A stretch of DNA of 64,000 nt from JACMLD01 sp038207265. Its GTDB lineage: Bacteria > Bacteroidota > Bacteroidia > Chitinophagales > Chitinophagaceae. A program made the translations under genes and the position numbers. This document shows, in pieces, positions 8,771-17,714 of the stretch. The notes under the pieces are model-generated. The model was not told the DNA's origin. It searched no databases and saw nothing but the letters and a program-made list of their open reading frames with translations. The stretch is from positions 124,001 through 188,000 of the forward strand of contig JBBQZZ010000007.1 in assembly GCA_038207265.1 (NCBI GenBank). The letters are read 5' to 3'. Numbering within the stretch: position 1 is the stretch's first letter; each line of letters starts with the position of its first letter.

Positions 8771-8901
8771 CTCGCTTAGTAGTTAATCAGGTCACATGCT
8801 TTATATTAAGAGAAATGATTGAGCAGAATCATTTGCAAACTGACCAATGTCATGCTTGTAAATAAATAGTTGAATGAAATTTATGCATGGAAGATTTGCA
8901 G

Positions 8902-8913
8902 TGATGAAAATCA
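8902..8913. promoter_or_regulatory. Second TGAT-N4-ATCA match, close to the usp start
   Basis: TGATGAAAATCA matches the box but lies only 28 bp upstream of the Usp ATG at 8942, too close for the 46-nt architecture. It could be a chance match, a repressing site or part of a different promoter layout. Confidence 0.35.
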
Positions 8914-8941
8914 TTATCCATTCACTTTTCAAACAATTACA

Positions 8942-9766
8942 ATGAAAACGCTTATTGTACCGGTGGATTTTTCAGCAACTTCTCAGAATGCCGCAAACTA
9001 CGCACTTGAATTTGCAAAAGTTATAAAGGCCAGTGTTACCCTGGTAAATGTGTGCCAGGTTCCGGTTCCGTTTAGTGAAGTATCCGCACCACCCTATTCT
9101 CTTACAGAATTAATACTGGACGCCGAAGTTCGCATTAAAGAGATGAAAGATAACCTGTCAAAAAAAACAGGGGAAATAGTTGAACTATACACTGAAGTGT
9201 TAGAAGGAAGTATCAGTACCGAGCTTGAGAATTTTTGTAAAGTCATACAACCATTTGCAGTTGTGATGGGTGCCTCCGGTGCCGGCGCTATGGAAAGACT
9301 TATATATGGAAGCCATAGCATTTCCGCGGCGAAGCATTTATCCTGGCCATTGATACTAGTTCCAAGGACCGTCAAATTTAAAAACATCACGAAGATTGGA
9401 TTGGCCTTCGATCTCTTAAACGTGAAACAGACCCTGCCTATAGCTGAAATAAAAAAAATAGTAAATGAATGTAATGCACAATTGCATGTATTGCATGTGG
9501 TATCAAAAAAACAGGAATTTGAAGACGAAGCAAGAAAAGAATCAGCATGGCTGAAAGAAGCGCTGGACGATATTAAACCCACATTCCATTTCATGAACAG
9601 CAGCAATGTAGACGAAACCATCAATGATTTTTCAGTATATAACCAGTTGGATTTGTTGATGGTAATTCCAAAAAAGCATGGCCTGATAGACAGGATTATC
9701 AATAAGAGTCATACCAAAAAACTGATACTTGAAACGCAGGTGCCTTTGATGTCAATTCATGAATAA
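8942..9766 (+). CDS. Universal stress protein, two tandem Usp domains
   Basis: 274 residues from the ATG at 8942 (MKTLIVPVDFSATS); an upstream in-frame extension has no conserved sequence. Domain 1 (about 1-145) starts with the Usp beta-strand VPVDFS and has the nucleotide-binding-like motif VVMGASGAGAMERLIYGSHS near its end. Domain 2 (about 146-274) is more diverged and ends in a degenerate form of this motif (MVIPKKHGL). Tandem-domain Usp proteins accompany growth arrest and hypoxia responses in many bacteria. It is flanked by the two receiver-CRP genes. Confidence 0.9.
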   Translation: MKTLIVPVDFSATSQNAANYALEFAKVIKASVTLVNVCQVPVPFSEVSAPPYSLTELILDAEVRIKEMKDNLSKKTGEIVELYTEVLEGSISTELENFCKVIQPFAVVMGASGAGAMERLIYGSHSISAAKHLSWPLILVPRTVKFKNITKIGLAFDLLNVKQTLPIAEIKKIVNECNAQLHVLHVVSKKQEFEDEARKESAWLKEALDDIKPTFHFMNSSNVDETINDFSVYNQLDLLMVIPKKHGLIDRIINKSHTKKLILETQVPLMSIHE

Positions 9767-9980
9767 TTTTTTCAATCGCCAGTTTTAGTTGGTAATCATT
9801 TTTACAAACAATTAAATTAAATCATTACCCTTTGCGTGATTTCAATTTTAGCTTACCGGGCTATTCACATTATTAAAATCCGGAGAATTCAATTCCTATA
9901 CAGACTATTAAAACATAGCAGCGTAAAAAAACAGGGCCTTACATCATCTAATTTTCCATCTGAGTTGTAAATCAGCAATT

Positions 9981-11030
9981 ATGAAAAAAATATTATTGAT
10001 TGAAGACAACGCCGATATCCGTGAAAACACCGCGGAAATTTTGGAATTGACTAACTATCGCGTCTTTACTGCTGAAAATGGTAAAGTAGGTGTGGAGCTC
10101 GCGTTGCGTGAAAAGCCAGATTTAATTGTTTGCGACATAATGATGCCTGTACTGGATGGCTATGGTGTTCTACACATGTTGAAAAAGAATGACGCTACGA
10201 AGAATACGGCTTTTATATTTCTTTCTGCCAAGTCTGACAGAACAGATTTTCGTAAAGGAATGGAGCTTGGCGCAGATGACTATATCAGCAAACCTTTTAC
10301 CGAAACTGAGTTGCTGAATGCAATTGAAAGCCGGTTAAAAAAAGCAGCACAGGTCAATGCAGACTTAACCAATGAAAAACCTGCACCCGGAAATGAAATA
10401 AGTGTGGCGGATACCATTCGCGATCTGGTTAGTAACCGTGATATTAATAAGTACAAGAAGAAGCAAGTGGTTTTTAATGAAGGAAACCGGCCATCCTGCT
10501 TGTACTATATTCAAAAAGGCAAAATAAAAACATATAAATCAAACGAAGACGGTAAAGAACTGGTAGTTGATCTATACCATGAAGGTGATTTCCTGGGATA
10601 CGTCGCCCTTTTTGAAAACAACAATTACAGGGAAACCGCGGAAGCCATGGAAGATTCCGAACTGGCTGTAATTCCCAAGGAAGATTTTGAATCCTTTATT
10701 TATCAAAGTCCGTCGATAAGTAGAAAATTTATTCAAATGCTTGCCATGAACATTTCCGAAAAGGAAACCCACCTGATTAATTTAGCATATAATTCTTTGC
10801 GTAAGAAAGTAGCGGATTCATTGCTAAGAATCTATAAAAAATACAACCGTGTGCATGAAAATAATTTTCCGATAGCACTCAGTCGGGAAAACCTTGCCAG
10901 TGTTGCAGGTACTGCTACTGAATCACTGATCCGTACATTGAGCGATTTTAAAAATGAACGGCTGATCGATATCAAAGAAGGAATTATCATTATTCTCAAT
11001 GAGAAGAAACTGGAGAATCTTGCGAATTAA
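9981..11030 (+). CDS. Response regulator: receiver domain fused to CRP/FNR-type transcription factor (copy 2)
   Basis: 349 residues, a clear paralogue of the 7218-8273 product with the same domain order. Receiver residues Glu8, Asp9 and Asp52 are conserved, a cNMP-binding-like domain spans about 145-255, and the recognition-helix segment GTATESLIRTLSDFK is identical to copy 1, so both should read the same DNA site. No kinase gene adjoins it, making it an orphan regulator that may share the 5974-7221 kinase. The 214-bp upstream region shows no clear box with the expected -7 spacing. Its cysteines do not form an FNR-like cluster. Confidence 0.92.
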   Translation: MKKILLIEDNADIRENTAEILELTNYRVFTAENGKVGVELALREKPDLIVCDIMMPVLDGYGVLHMLKKNDATKNTAFIFLSAKSDRTDFRKGMELGADDYISKPFTETELLNAIESRLKKAAQVNADLTNEKPAPGNEISVADTIRDLVSNRDINKYKKKQVVFNEGNRPSCLYYIQKGKIKTYKSNEDGKELVVDLYHEGDFLGYVALFENNNYRETAEAMEDSELAVIPKEDFESFIYQSPSISRKFIQMLAMNISEKETHLINLAYNSLRKKVADSLLRIYKKYNRVHENNFPIALSRENLASVAGTATESLIRTLSDFKNERLIDIKEGIIIILNEKKLENLAN

Positions 11031-11054
11031 TCTTTGAAATGTTTGTTGTAATTT

Positions 11055-11681
11055 TTACCTGATAATTTGCTGCTTCGCTAAATTGGTTACAATCAGTTTA
11101 CCATATTCATGCGCCAGGCTTTCTGCAGAATCCGGATCGAATGACTCTGTTTGAACGGAGTATAGCAATTCATTTGAATGGATGCTGTAGAAATTACTCT
11201 CCCAGAAATATTTGGTATCCATCTGGTAATAGTCGCGGCTGTAAACGCGATCATACAATGTGTTGTAATAACCTGGAAAATTGTACTGATATTTTGTAAA
11301 AGGAGAATAATGAATTCTGCCAGGCATATAATATCTTTCCCTTTTCTTATCCAGCAGCACAATGGTTACAACAGCGTCTACCCCACTCTTATGCAGTTTC
11401 TGAATTACCTCATCCTCCTTCATATTTTCGAAGGATTTTGGTCCATATTCTTTCAGCGATGAAACGGCTGTATAACCTCTTTCTGAGAGATCCCCTACCA
11501 GGTGATTTTCCATTTTCTCACGCAGGTTCCTGTCATTGTACAAAATCAAACCAACAACCATTATCTTGTCGTAATTCTTTTGTGGAATGGCTTCTGCTTT
11601 CCAGGAATGCGTGATACGTGAGGAAGAACAACCTGTCATCACCAATAAAGCAAATATGCCGGCTATCATACTTATTTTCAT
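11055..11681 (-). CDS. Putative lipoprotein of unknown function
   Basis: 208 residues from the ATG at 11681. The N-terminus MKISMIAGIFALLVMTGCSSS has a lipobox (VMTGC), so the mature protein is probably attached to a membrane by Cys18. The remainder resembles Bacteroidota envelope lipoproteins with a HSWK segment and an alternating strand/helix pattern; the C-terminal half is rich in tyrosine. I cannot name a function. It is downstream of the L,D-transpeptidase gene on the same strand and has its own box-like promoter. Confidence 0.82.
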   Translation of the reverse strand: MKISMIAGIFALLVMTGCSSSRITHSWKAEAIPQKNYDKIMVVGLILYNDRNLREKMENHLVGDLSERGYTAVSSLKEYGPKSFENMKEDEVIQKLHKSGVDAVVTIVLLDKKRERYYMPGRIHYSPFTKYQYNFPGYYNTLYDRVYSRDYYQMDTKYFWESNFYSIHSNELLYSVQTESFDPDSAESLAHEYGKLIVTNLAKQQIIR

Positions 11682-11698
11682 ACTTCTTATTTGAAATA

Positions 11699-11762
11699 CA
11701 AAGTAGTTCCGCACCGGCACAAAAACAATGATAACTGTCACGGACAAATGCAATTTTTATCA
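11699..11762 (-). promoter_or_regulatory. Degenerate box plus -7-like element upstream of the lipoprotein gene
   Basis: Read on the minus strand, TGATAAAAATTG (11762-11751) differs from the box in its last two bases. TACTTTG starts exactly 46 nt later (11705-11699), a one-base-shortened form of TAnnTTTG. The predicted start is about 10 nt before the ATG at 11681. The shared spacing makes this a plausible weaker regulon member. Confidence 0.4.
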
Positions 11763-13310
11763 CCAATGGAACTTATTATAAACATCTTCATAAAGGACAA
11801 GGCGACCGTTGGCATTAAGCCAGGCAGTGTGGTATAACACAAATACCGGAATGGGTTCAAATGCAGGAACAGCAATAGGCGACTGGTACTTCAGGCAGCC
11901 TTTCTCAACAAGGGCATCAATGACTATGCTTTTTTCTTTTAATAAAAAGCGCGCAACCTCAATTGCTTTTTCCAGGCGCATGCAACCATGACTAAAATAC
12001 CGCCTGTTCAAACTAAAGAGATTTTTCCCCGGTGTATCATGAAGGTAGACATCATAAGGATTGTAAAAATTAAGTTTAACTATGCCCAGCGAGTTATCGC
12101 AACCCGTAGATTGACGGATAATGTAAGGGAAATTGCTGATGCTTAATGACACCCAGTCAATGGTTAGTGGATTTAGCCTCTTGCCGGTTTTATTTAATAC
12201 CTGGTAATTGTTCTCTTCAAGAAAGCCGGGGTTTTTTTTTATTTCTGGCAGCAATTCCCTGGTAGCTATTTTAGCCGGTACGTTCCAGTAAGGATATAAT
12301 ATAACTTCAGTGATTTTGCTGCAGAGTGTTGGAGTTGGAGTATTTCTCTTGCCAACAATTACCCGTGATTCAAGTACAGGTTTGTTTCTTTCAAACAATA
12401 ATAAATTGGCAGAGGGTATATTCACTAGGATGGTATGGCCCTGTTGTTTCATGCAACTCAGCCAACGCAAACAATTAAGCGTTGCAGATAGTTCTTTAAT
12501 CCTGATTGCCAGCGGAACATTGAAAGCTTTCAATGCTGTTAACTTCAGCACAGCATCATTCTGTAAACCAAACAAGGACTGGGCTGCCATTACACTGTTT
12601 TTTATTCGCTGTTCACTTAACAGTGTTGTATCGTCAATAAAGCCCAATTGACCAAGCCTTTGGATCAGCGGCTGATTGCTGTTATTTAGTTTCACCGATT
12701 TAACCAGCACATCTTTAAATTCCGGAACTCTTGTTTGCTGTAAGAATGCATTCAATTGCTTTTTCACAGACAAGTATGCAGTTTCCTTTTGTTCCAGATC
12801 GGATAGTACATAAGCGAACTTTTCTCCAATCGTATAACTATGCAACAATCCTCCAATATTAAAACAATCAGGTGAATATTGTAGCCCATTATAGGATACA
12901 GGTTCAGGTGAATTACCCATCAACACATCGTGTATAAAATGGATGGCAGCATCTGCAAATCTTAATTCAGTAATGAGTGAATCTTTTTTGGTAGGCTTTG
13001 CAACAAGATCAGATTCGGAGCTTGATAATTGCTGAGGCTGATAATCTGCCGGTATCAGACCAAGTTCTTCTGCATGCAGGATGAATTGCTGAAGAGATCG
13101 CCGGTTAAATTCACTGTTTACCCAACACAACTGGTAACCATTCAACCTGTAAAATTCATTAACTTCTTTCTCAAACTGAATACGGTAAGTTGAAACAGGA
13201 TTTCCTGTAAGAAATTGTTGCAGGTTTTCAACCCTTGTTTGTGCGGGTAATTTAAATGACAACAAGAGCAATATCACCTTTACAAAAACCAGGCATTTTC
13301 TTAAAGACAT
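11760..13310 (-). CDS. L,D-transpeptidase (YcbB-like, YkuD catalytic domain)
   Basis: 516 residues with an N-terminal signal peptide (hydrophobic stretch VKVILLLLSFKLPAQ), so periplasmic. The N-terminal half resembles the scaffold/peptidoglycan-binding region of YcbB-type enzymes. The YkuD domain (about 290-460) ends in the catalytic motif SHGCMRLE, with Cys as nucleophile. Such enzymes form 3-3 cross-links in peptidoglycan and are linked to stress and stationary-phase wall remodelling. It starts 8 bp after the stop of the 13319-13705 gene, so the two are probably co-transcribed from the box promoter upstream of that gene. Confidence 0.9.
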   Translation of the reverse strand: MSLRKCLVFVKVILLLLSFKLPAQTRVENLQQFLTGNPVSTYRIQFEKEVNEFYRLNGYQLCWVNSEFNRRSLQQFILHAEELGLIPADYQPQQLSSSESDLVAKPTKKDSLITELRFADAAIHFIHDVLMGNSPEPVSYNGLQYSPDCFNIGGLLHSYTIGEKFAYVLSDLEQKETAYLSVKKQLNAFLQQTRVPEFKDVLVKSVKLNNSNQPLIQRLGQLGFIDDTTLLSEQRIKNSVMAAQSLFGLQNDAVLKLTALKAFNVPLAIRIKELSATLNCLRWLSCMKQQGHTILVNIPSANLLLFERNKPVLESRVIVGKRNTPTPTLCSKITEVILYPYWNVPAKIATRELLPEIKKNPGFLEENNYQVLNKTGKRLNPLTIDWVSLSISNFPYIIRQSTGCDNSLGIVKLNFYNPYDVYLHDTPGKNLFSLNRRYFSHGCMRLEKAIEVARFLLKEKSIVIDALVEKGCLKYQSPIAVPAFEPIPVFVLYHTAWLNANGRLVLYEDVYNKFHW

Positions 13311-13318
13311 GACAATAT

Positions 13319-13705
13319 TTATAAGACTTCACTGAGCCAGTTATTGAATTCAGCATTGAGTTCAAGAAAATTATTTTTTACCTTCTTTAATCCATTGCGC
13401 AAATCCTGTTGTTTACTTTTAACCTCGGTCTGATATTCATTCACGCCATTTGTTTTTGATATCAGGGATTGCTGTTCCAGCATTTCGCGGTATAGAAGAC
13501 CAAGGATTTCGTCACCCTTCAACATACGATTGTGAAAATTTTCTACCCTTTCTATCAGTTCTTCATCGTTATTACCAATATCTTTTACAATATCCGACAA
13601 TCGATTCTTTGCATTATTATTTTCTTCGGATAAAAATACCAGCAACCTCTTCCAGGTTTCAATTTCAAATTCGAACTGAGTTTTTAAAAAATTAGCAGGG
13701 AACAT
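13319..13705 (-). CDS. Hypothetical coiled-coil protein
   Basis: 128 residues, highly charged and predicted mainly alpha-helical with heptad-like patterns (ELIERVENFHNRMLKGDEIL; NGLKKVKNNFLELNAEFNNW). No signal peptide, membrane segment or catalytic motif. It is the first gene of a likely two-gene unit with the L,D-transpeptidase (8-bp gap) and lies behind a perfect box. Function unknown. Confidence 0.75.
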   Translation of the reverse strand: MFPANFLKTQFEFEIETWKRLLVFLSEENNNAKNRLSDIVKDIGNNDEELIERVENFHNRMLKGDEILGLLYREMLEQQSLISKTNGVNEYQTEVKSKQQDLRNGLKKVKNNFLELNAEFNNWLSEVL

Positions 13706-13745
13706 TGCAGTTTATTTAATAGTGGCACCATGTAATATTCCATTA

Positions 13746-13810
13746 TGAATGTATTTTCTTTTCAGGCTACTTTGACCAATACTTGTCAGGGACTGTGCTG
13801 ATTGATATCA
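13746..13810 (-). promoter_or_regulatory. TGAT-N4-ATCA box plus weak -7 element upstream of the 13319-13705 gene
   Basis: TGATTGATATCA at 13799-13810. TACATTCA (13753-13746, a partial match to TAnnTTTG) starts 46 nt after the box on the minus strand. It lies just beyond the hsp20 terminator, so it serves the downstream gene pair rather than hsp20. Confidence 0.6.
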
Positions 13811-13822
13811 ATCCAGTATAAC

Positions 13823-13851
13823 AAAAACCCCGCTGCAATATAACAGCGGGG
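13823..13851 (-). terminator. Intrinsic terminator of hsp20
   Basis: CCCCGCTG (13828-13835) pairs perfectly with CAGCGGGG (13844-13851) around an 8-nt loop. On the minus strand the hairpin is followed by a T run (13827-13823). It lies 24 bp after the hsp20 stop. Confidence 0.88.
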
Positions 13852-13874
13852 CTAAACATTGAATGGCTACTGCC

Positions 13875-14324
13875 TTATTTCACAGTAATGTGTTTGTTGA
13901 CGATAACTTTTTTCGCTTCTTCTTTTTTTGGAAGACGCAGTTTCAAAACACCATCTTCATAATGGGCATCTATTTTCTCTTTGTTCACCTCATCAGGTAA
14001 AGTGAAGCTGCGGCTAAAAGAAGAATAATTGTATTCCTTGCGGGTATACTTCGATTCTTTTTCTTCATTCTTTTCTTCCTTTTTGCAACTGATGGTAAGC
14101 ATGTTGCCTTCAACTTCAATGCTGAAATCATCTTTCTTCATACCTGGAACGGCCATTGAAACATTAAACTCATCTTTGGTGTCCGTGATATTCACAGCCG
14201 GAACATCTAAAGTGTTTCCAATCAAGCTGCTTTTATCAAACCATATGTTCCATGGACGGATAAAATCATCAAATAATGCCGGAAGTGTTTCTCCGCCATT
14301 TCTTGTTAATGCTCTTGTTGACAT
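13875..14324 (-). CDS. Small heat shock protein Hsp20 (alpha-crystallin family)
   Basis: 149 residues with a central alpha-crystallin domain (about 43-140). Visible hallmarks are the conserved VPGMKKDDFSIEVEGNMLTIS strand pair, FSRSFTLPDEV, and the A-x-Y-x-D-G-V-L-K-L-x-L-P signature near the C-terminus. Hsp20 proteins hold unfolded proteins without ATP. A strong Shine-Dalgarno AAGGAGGT (14336-14329) precedes the ATG, unusual among its neighbours. No clear TGAT-N4-ATCA box was found, so it may respond to heat or another signal rather than to the regulon. Confidence 0.95.
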   Translation of the reverse strand: MSTRALTRNGGETLPALFDDFIRPWNIWFDKSSLIGNTLDVPAVNITDTKDEFNVSMAVPGMKKDDFSIEVEGNMLTISCKKEEKNEEKESKYTRKEYNYSSFSRSFTLPDEVNKEKIDAHYEDGVLKLRLPKKEEAKKVIVNKHITVK

Positions 14325-14370
14325 ATAGACCTCCTTGATTTTAAATGTTGTGATAATTTATTTGACATTA

Positions 14371-14378
14371 CAAATATA
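14371..14378 (-). promoter_or_regulatory. -7 promoter element of hsp20
   Basis: Read on the minus strand this is TATATTTG, a perfect TAnnTTTG match 46 bp before the hsp20 ATG. Only a two-mismatch box relative (TGATGGAAGTCG, 14414-14403) lies upstream, 24 nt away rather than 46. Confidence 0.45.
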
Positions 14379-14511
14379 AATTCTCTTGTACGCCCAGATG
14401 AACGACTTCCATCAGATATTTTAGTGAGTGTGGTCAGTATATGCGACCGGCGGAAACCAACAATTGAAACATGAAATATCAATCAGCCCTGTGGATATTT
14501 CAAAATATATA

Positions 14512-17016
14512 TCAGCCTTCAACCGGAAGATTTGTCTTATATAATTCAAACCACATTACGGAAGCAAATGATACTGCCAGGCATAGTAAAAAATGACCGC
14601 CGCTGATAGATGTTAATTCAAACAAAATCCTGACGGGTGTTACGTAATGAATAATAGCGAGGAATGAAATTGAAATGATAAAAACTGGTAAAGCCAGGTT
14701 GTTTTTATAATGGAAAGTCTTTGTGAAGTTTTCGGTAAATGATCGATTGGTAAAAGTTAGAAAGATATTACTTAGCACCAGTGTAGTAAACACTTCCGTT
14801 CTTGTTTCTTCCATGGTATAGCCTTCGCTCATAAACCAATAATACAATATTAGTATCCCTGCCGAAATAATAAAGCCTTGTACAATACTGATGAATAACT
14901 CATTCCTGGTAAACAAACCTGTATTCCTGTTTCTTGGTTTCATTCGCATAATATTTCCTTCCACTGGTTCTCTTTCAAAAAAAACAGAACAGGTAGGTCC
15001 CATTATCAATTCAAGAAAAATAATATGCACAGGTGTAAATATGTTGGGAAATTTCCATCCAAGTAACAATGGCAGCGATGCAGTAAAGATGATGGGTATG
15101 TGAATAGAGATTATATAACGAACTGCTTTTTTGAGGTTACTGAAAATCTTCCGACCCTGCTGTATTGCTTCTGTCACTTTTTCCAGGTTATCATCCGTTA
15201 AGATGAGATCAGAAGCCTGTCTTGCCATTTCAGTACCTTTCTGCCCCATGGCAATACCAATATGAGCTGATTTCAATGCCGGCGCATCGTTTACACCATC
15301 TCCTGTCATTGCTACCACTTCATCATTTGCTTTCAAAGCTTCTATAACTTTCAATTTCGCTTCAGGAAACATCCTGGTAAATATATTTGTATACTTTACT
15401 GCTTTTTTAAGTTCATCAGCAGACATACCCATTACCTCACTGCCATTAATAAATTGAAAGCTACCGTTCATGCCTGCCTGCCTGGCAATATTGACGGCAG
15501 TTTCAGCATAATCCCCTGTAATAATCTTTATGACAATATTTGCTTCATAAAATTTTTTAAATACTGCCGCTATGTTTTTCCTTGGTGGATCATACAACCC
15601 TAGTAATCCCTGGAACTTCCACTCAAAGTCATCCTGAATAACTGGTAGCGGACCATTGGCATGTGTTGCTGCAGCCACAGCTATCACGCGGTATCCATTG
15701 GATGCCAGCGAATGACTGTACTGTTCAATTTTTTTGCAGTCGTCTTTATTCAATCCACAGATTTTGATGATCCTTTCTACGGCTCCCTTTGCAGCAACTA
15801 ATTTTATATTATTATACTCATACACGTGTGTCATCATCGGCGGCTTACCTTCCAAATCATATTCATATACCATTTCCAAATCTTGATGTGAGTTGCCATC
15901 AGTATGTTGTTCATAGACTTTCCAAATAGCTTTTTCCATTGCATCAAACGGCGACTTTTCACTTGCGAGTACTGCATATTTCAATAAGTTTGGTTCTGGT
16001 ATCCTGGAATTATTATCTATGTCGGTAAGTTTATCGCTTTCGAAATCATACAGCGTTTTTACTTCCATTTTGTTTTCAGTGATGGTTCCTGTTTTATCAA
16101 GGCAAATGACAGTGACTGCTCCGAGATGTTCGATTGTTTGTGGTTGGCGGGATATTATTCCCAACTTACTCATATGATAGGCACCGAGGGCCATGAAGGA
16201 TGAAAAGGCAACGGGTATTTCTTCAGGGATAGAAGCCATTGCCAATGTTAATCCAAAAAGCAGGCTCACAGTAATATCACCGGTTTTGAGGTAATTGACA
16301 AACCATATTATAAGAAAAGCGCTGATACCAAAAAAAGCAAACCCCTTTACAAATTTTCCAATTTGCATCTGCAAAAGGGTTTCAGGTGCAGTATAGCCAC
16401 TGACTGATTTCCCCAATTTACCCAACACAGTATTATTTCCGGTTGCGGTAACACTTGCATAGCATTTGCCCGAATTAATCGTTGTACCCTGGTATAATAG
16501 ATTGTTACTGCCATTATAATTCTTGTCAACAGGCATACTTTCCCCTGTAATTACAGACTCATTGACCGTTAAATCATTTCCCTGTACAACATTGGCATCG
16601 GCAGGTATTTTACTTCCTTCTTCCAATAATATTATATCACCCGGAACCAGATCCGCAGATAAAATAACTTTTTCCGCATTGTCTCTTATCACTGCTATTT
16701 TTGGTTCGGTAAATTCTTTGAGTGCTTCCAGTGCGCGGGTACTTTTTATATCCTGGTAAAACGAAATGGCCGCTACAAACATCATGGCAGCCACCATCAT
16801 CCATCCTTCATTTATTTTCCCCAGAATAAAATAAAGCGCGCAGGCAACCATTAACAATATAAACATTGGCTCCCTGAAAATGTCAAAGACTATATGAAAA
16901 AAGCGTCGCTGCTTTTCCAGGCTGAATACATTTTTACCATAGCGTTGTTGTAGCTCGGCTATCTGCGTTTCTTTCAGCCCTGGTATATGTTCAATGTGAA
17001 TTACTTTGCCCGACAT
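14512..17016 (-). CDS. Cation-translocating P-type ATPase (Ca2+-type, P-IIA-like)
   Basis: 834 residues. The N-terminal cation-ATPase domain is followed by membrane helices, the actuator motif VITGESMPV, the ion-site helix ASIPEEIPVAF, the phosphorylation motif CLDKTGTITENKM, the nucleotide domain, MTGDGVNDAPALK and a C-terminal group of membrane helices. This motif set belongs to the calcium/sodium pump branch, which includes mycobacterial CtpF. The substrate cannot be fixed from motifs alone. It is the last gene of a five-gene minus-strand run that begins with ytxH (18327); the preceding gap is 112 bp. Confidence 0.9.
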   Translation of the reverse strand: MSGKVIHIEHIPGLKETQIAELQQRYGKNVFSLEKQRRFFHIVFDIFREPMFILLMVACALYFILGKINEGWMMVAAMMFVAAISFYQDIKSTRALEALKEFTEPKIAVIRDNAEKVILSADLVPGDIILLEEGSKIPADANVVQGNDLTVNESVITGESMPVDKNYNGSNNLLYQGTTINSGKCYASVTATGNNTVLGKLGKSVSGYTAPETLLQMQIGKFVKGFAFFGISAFLIIWFVNYLKTGDITVSLLFGLTLAMASIPEEIPVAFSSFMALGAYHMSKLGIISRQPQTIEHLGAVTVICLDKTGTITENKMEVKTLYDFESDKLTDIDNNSRIPEPNLLKYAVLASEKSPFDAMEKAIWKVYEQHTDGNSHQDLEMVYEYDLEGKPPMMTHVYEYNNIKLVAAKGAVERIIKICGLNKDDCKKIEQYSHSLASNGYRVIAVAAATHANGPLPVIQDDFEWKFQGLLGLYDPPRKNIAAVFKKFYEANIVIKIITGDYAETAVNIARQAGMNGSFQFINGSEVMGMSADELKKAVKYTNIFTRMFPEAKLKVIEALKANDEVVAMTGDGVNDAPALKSAHIGIAMGQKGTEMARQASDLILTDDNLEKVTEAIQQGRKIFSNLKKAVRYIISIHIPIIFTASLPLLLGWKFPNIFTPVHIIFLELIMGPTCSVFFEREPVEGNIMRMKPRNRNTGLFTRNELFISIVQGFIISAGILILYYWFMSEGYTMEETRTEVFTTLVLSNIFLTFTNRSFTENFTKTFHYKNNLALPVFIISISFLAIIHYVTPVRILFELTSISGGHFLLCLAVSFASVMWFELYKTNLPVEG

Positions 17017-17128
17017 AGTGTTTATATAATTGATGGCTTTAATGGGCCCGGCACTTTGCTATCATTCGTCTTTGGTTGCGTCGCACACTTGTACGGCAGC
17101 AATTTAACTGAACAATAGAAACTTCAAC

Positions 17129-17395
17129 TTATACTTTCGCTTTGTTCCAACGTTTTAGTTGGGGAAGCATATTTAGTGATAGGTGAATAATGTTCTCCGG
17201 AATATGCCTGTTCTTCATTTGTTGCTCAATGATTGTTTTCATTTTTTCAACACTCATATCTTCAGTTGTGAATATGCCCTGCTGGTAACAATATTTACAA
17301 TACTCATTACTTAATGAGCCATCTTTTTCAGTGCCTTTGCTGGTGGCATCGTCTATTGGCAGGGTGCAGCTCTGGCAAAACAATTTGGGTTCCAT
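17129..17395 (-). CDS. Putative zinc-ribbon domain protein
   Basis: 88 residues. The N-terminal half has four cysteines in a zinc-ribbon spacing (LFCQSCTLP and EYCKYCYQQG) with the pattern SNEYCKYCYQxG, as in the 'putative zinc ribbon' family. The C-terminal half is helical (MSVEKMKTIIEQQMKNR). Role unknown. It is in the ytxH-to-ATPase gene run. Confidence 0.75.
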   Translation of the reverse strand: MEPKLFCQSCTLPIDDATSKGTEKDGSLSNEYCKYCYQQGIFTTEDMSVEKMKTIIEQQMKNRHIPENIIHLSLNMLPQLKRWNKAKV

Positions 17396-17420
17396 ATGAA
17401 ATTAATTAAAATGGTGAAAT

Positions 17421-17714
17421 TCATTTTTTCAGCCATTCGTCAATTTTAACTCCTGCTTTTTCAAACATCTTCCTGGTGAATTTTGCAACCAGCAGGGATA
17501 TACTGCCTGTCATGATATCATTCTCTTTACCATGTTCTTTTCTGTTGAACGACTTTGATATAACTTGTTTAGCGATATTCTTAGGTTGCAAACTGTCCTT
17601 TAAATCCCGCCAATCATAGTGGATGGCTTTTTCCAGTTCAACCCTGCGTTGATCCAGTCGTTGTTTTTCCTGCAGTAACTGAAAGGGGTTACTAATTTTT
17701 GGAATCGTCCTCAT
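17421..17714 (-). CDS. Hypothetical protein of the YtxH/holin-like cluster
   Basis: 97 residues, basic, with no signal peptide and no recognisable catalytic motif. An N-terminal helical segment (FQLLQEKQRLDQRRVELEKA) precedes an amphipathic C-terminal part. Its start overlaps the end of the holin-like gene by 23 nt, indicating translational coupling. YtxH, holin-like and a small partner often occur together in Bacteroidota, where they are presumed envelope-stress proteins. Confidence 0.7.
   Translation of the reverse strand: MRTIPKISNPFQLLQEKQRLDQRRVELEKAIHYDWRDLKDSLQPKNIAKQVISKSFNRKEHGKENDIMTGSISLLVAKFTRKMFEKAGVKIDEWLKK

Noticed and set aside
10963..10974. TGATCGATATCA, a perfect box match
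   Set aside because: It lies inside the coding sequence of the second receiver-CRP gene near its 3' end; treated as a chance match.
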